Source: CAYJDR01 sp964368965 (GTDB lineage: Bacteria; Chrysiogenota; Deferribacteres; Deferribacterales; Mucispirillaceae). From it: a stretch of 25,200 nt of DNA. Made by a program: the position numbers and the translations under genes. A model generated the notes under the pieces. That model was given only the letters and a program-made list of their open reading frames with translations. It searched no databases and was not told the origin of the DNA. This document shows positions 24,741 to 25,200 of the stretch, in pieces (position 1 is the first letter of the stretch; each line of letters begins with the position of its first letter). The DNA is taken from assembly GCA_964368965.1 (NCBI GenBank), contig CAYJDR010000029.1:1-25200 (forward strand). Direction: 5' to 3'.

Positions 24741-25112
24741 ATGTTTATAAAGCTTATAAAAACAACTGAAGATTATGAAAATGCACTCGAAAGAGTTGAC
24801 TTGCTCATGCGTGATGACCTATCAGAAATGGAACATAACGAGCTAGAATTATTACTGCACTTAATAGACGTGTATGAAGAAAAACAATTTCCTATAGATT
24901 TACCAACGCCGATTGAGGCTATCAAGTTTAAGATGGAACAACTAGGGCTAAAACAACAAGATTTAGTGCAGTATATCGGTAGCAAAAGCAGAGTTTCTGA
25001 AGTGTTGAACGGCAAACGAGAACTTACACTTAATATGATACGTGCACTACACAAAGGGCTAAACATTCCAGCAGAAATATTTATGCAAATATGTGAGCAA
25101 AAAACAGCATGA
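24741..25112 (+). CDS. higA: HigA-family antitoxin, XRE-type DNA-binding protein
   Basis: This 123-residue protein has an acidic N-terminal half (about residues 9-50), likely the toxin-binding part, and a C-terminal helix-turn-helix of the XRE family at about 58-112. The HTH core reads MEQLGLKQQDLVQYIGSK followed by SRVSEVLNGKRELTLNMIR, the pattern of HigA/COG5499-like antitoxins. It neutralises HigB and probably represses the operon through the inverted repeat at 24372-24388. The ATG is two bases after the higB stop, with no separate promoter seen, consistent with coupled translation. Confidence 0.92.
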   Translation: MFIKLIKTTEDYENALERVDLLMRDDLSEMEHNELELLLHLIDVYEEKQFPIDLPTPIEAIKFKMEQLGLKQQDLVQYIGSKSRVSEVLNGKRELTLNMIRALHKGLNIPAEIFMQICEQKTA

Positions 25113-25139
25113 AAAAAGGGAGCAACTTATTGCCCCCTT
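25112..25139 (-). terminator. Rho-independent terminator for a minus-strand gene from the right
   Basis: On the minus strand AAGGGGGCAA pairs with TTGCTCCCTT around a 4-nt loop, with one G-U wobble, followed by six T residues. On the plus strand the wobble becomes an A-C mismatch and no U-run follows. It therefore best serves the partial gene entering from the right edge, although it lies right after higA and may also stop that transcript weakly. Confidence 0.75.
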
Positions 25140-25148
25140 CTAACTTAA

Positions 25149-25200
25149 TTACTTACAATACTTAATCGACTTCGGATGATAATCTAAATCATCTTCGAAA
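25149..25200 (-). CDS. C-terminal end of an unidentified protein (partial)
   Basis: The minus strand has an open frame from the window edge to a TAA at 25149, encoding at least 16 residues (FEDDLDYHPKSIKYCK). The other two minus frames are closed within this short stretch or lack a link to the terminator. The stop lies 10 nt before a minus-oriented terminator, which supports a real gene end. I do not recognise the protein from so little sequence. Confidence 0.45.
   Translation of the reverse strand, partial: FEDDLDYHPKSIKYCK

Overview
The window is a compact, AT-rich bacterial chromosome segment dominated by two large minus-strand operons. The order mraZ-rsmH-ftsL-ftsI-murE-murF-mraY-murD-ftsW-murG-murC-ddl-ftsQ-ftsA-ftsZ is the division and cell wall (dcw) cluster in the order known from Escherichia coli. 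MurE carries a DNPR motif, which points to meso-diaminopimelate peptidoglycan, and FtsZ ends in a proteobacterial-style tail. The heme genes use the C5 route (glutamyl-tRNA reductase). I read this as a Gram-negative-type bacterium, possibly anaerobic or host-associated, but the phylum cannot be fixed from the sequence. No lpxC lies after ftsZ and no murB lies inside the cluster.

Layout, left to right. 1-292: intergenic DNA with a duplicated 34-nt repeat, an imperfect ~110-nt palindrome, and the terminator that ends the dcw operon. 293-16401 (minus): fifteen dcw genes, most overlapping or separated by a few bases, with several non-ATG starts (GTG for ftsA, TTG for murC). 16402-16686: the regulatory region of the dcw operon, with a 10-nt phased array that looks like MraZ boxes, then the terminator of the heme operon and a degenerate third copy of the left-end repeat. 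16687-21361 (minus): hemX(ccsA-like)-hemA-hemC-hemD-hemB, which take glutamyl-tRNA to uroporphyrinogen III, driven by a recognisable promoter at about 21386-21415. 21404-23667 (plus): a MATE-family transporter followed by a DUF2156 (MprF C-terminal-like) protein. 23681-23708: a perfect palindrome between convergent genes. 23724-24224 (minus): a ferritin with a complete ferroxidase centre. 24372-25112 (plus): a HigB/HigA toxin-antitoxin operon with a near-consensus promoter and an inverted-repeat operator. 25112-25200: a minus-oriented terminator and the last 16 codons of a gene that enters from beyond the right edge.

How it works together. The dcw genes make the UDP-MurNAc-pentapeptide precursor, lipid I and lipid II, cross-link septal peptidoglycan, and assemble the Z ring. 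MraZ, the first gene, is expected to bind its own promoter. The heme operon and ferritin both concern iron, but they are separate transcription units. Most of the window is conserved housekeeping DNA. The parts most worth a second look are the MraZ-box array, the repeat found near operon ends, the MATE-DUF2156 pair and the higBA operator. I see no wholly new multi-gene system.
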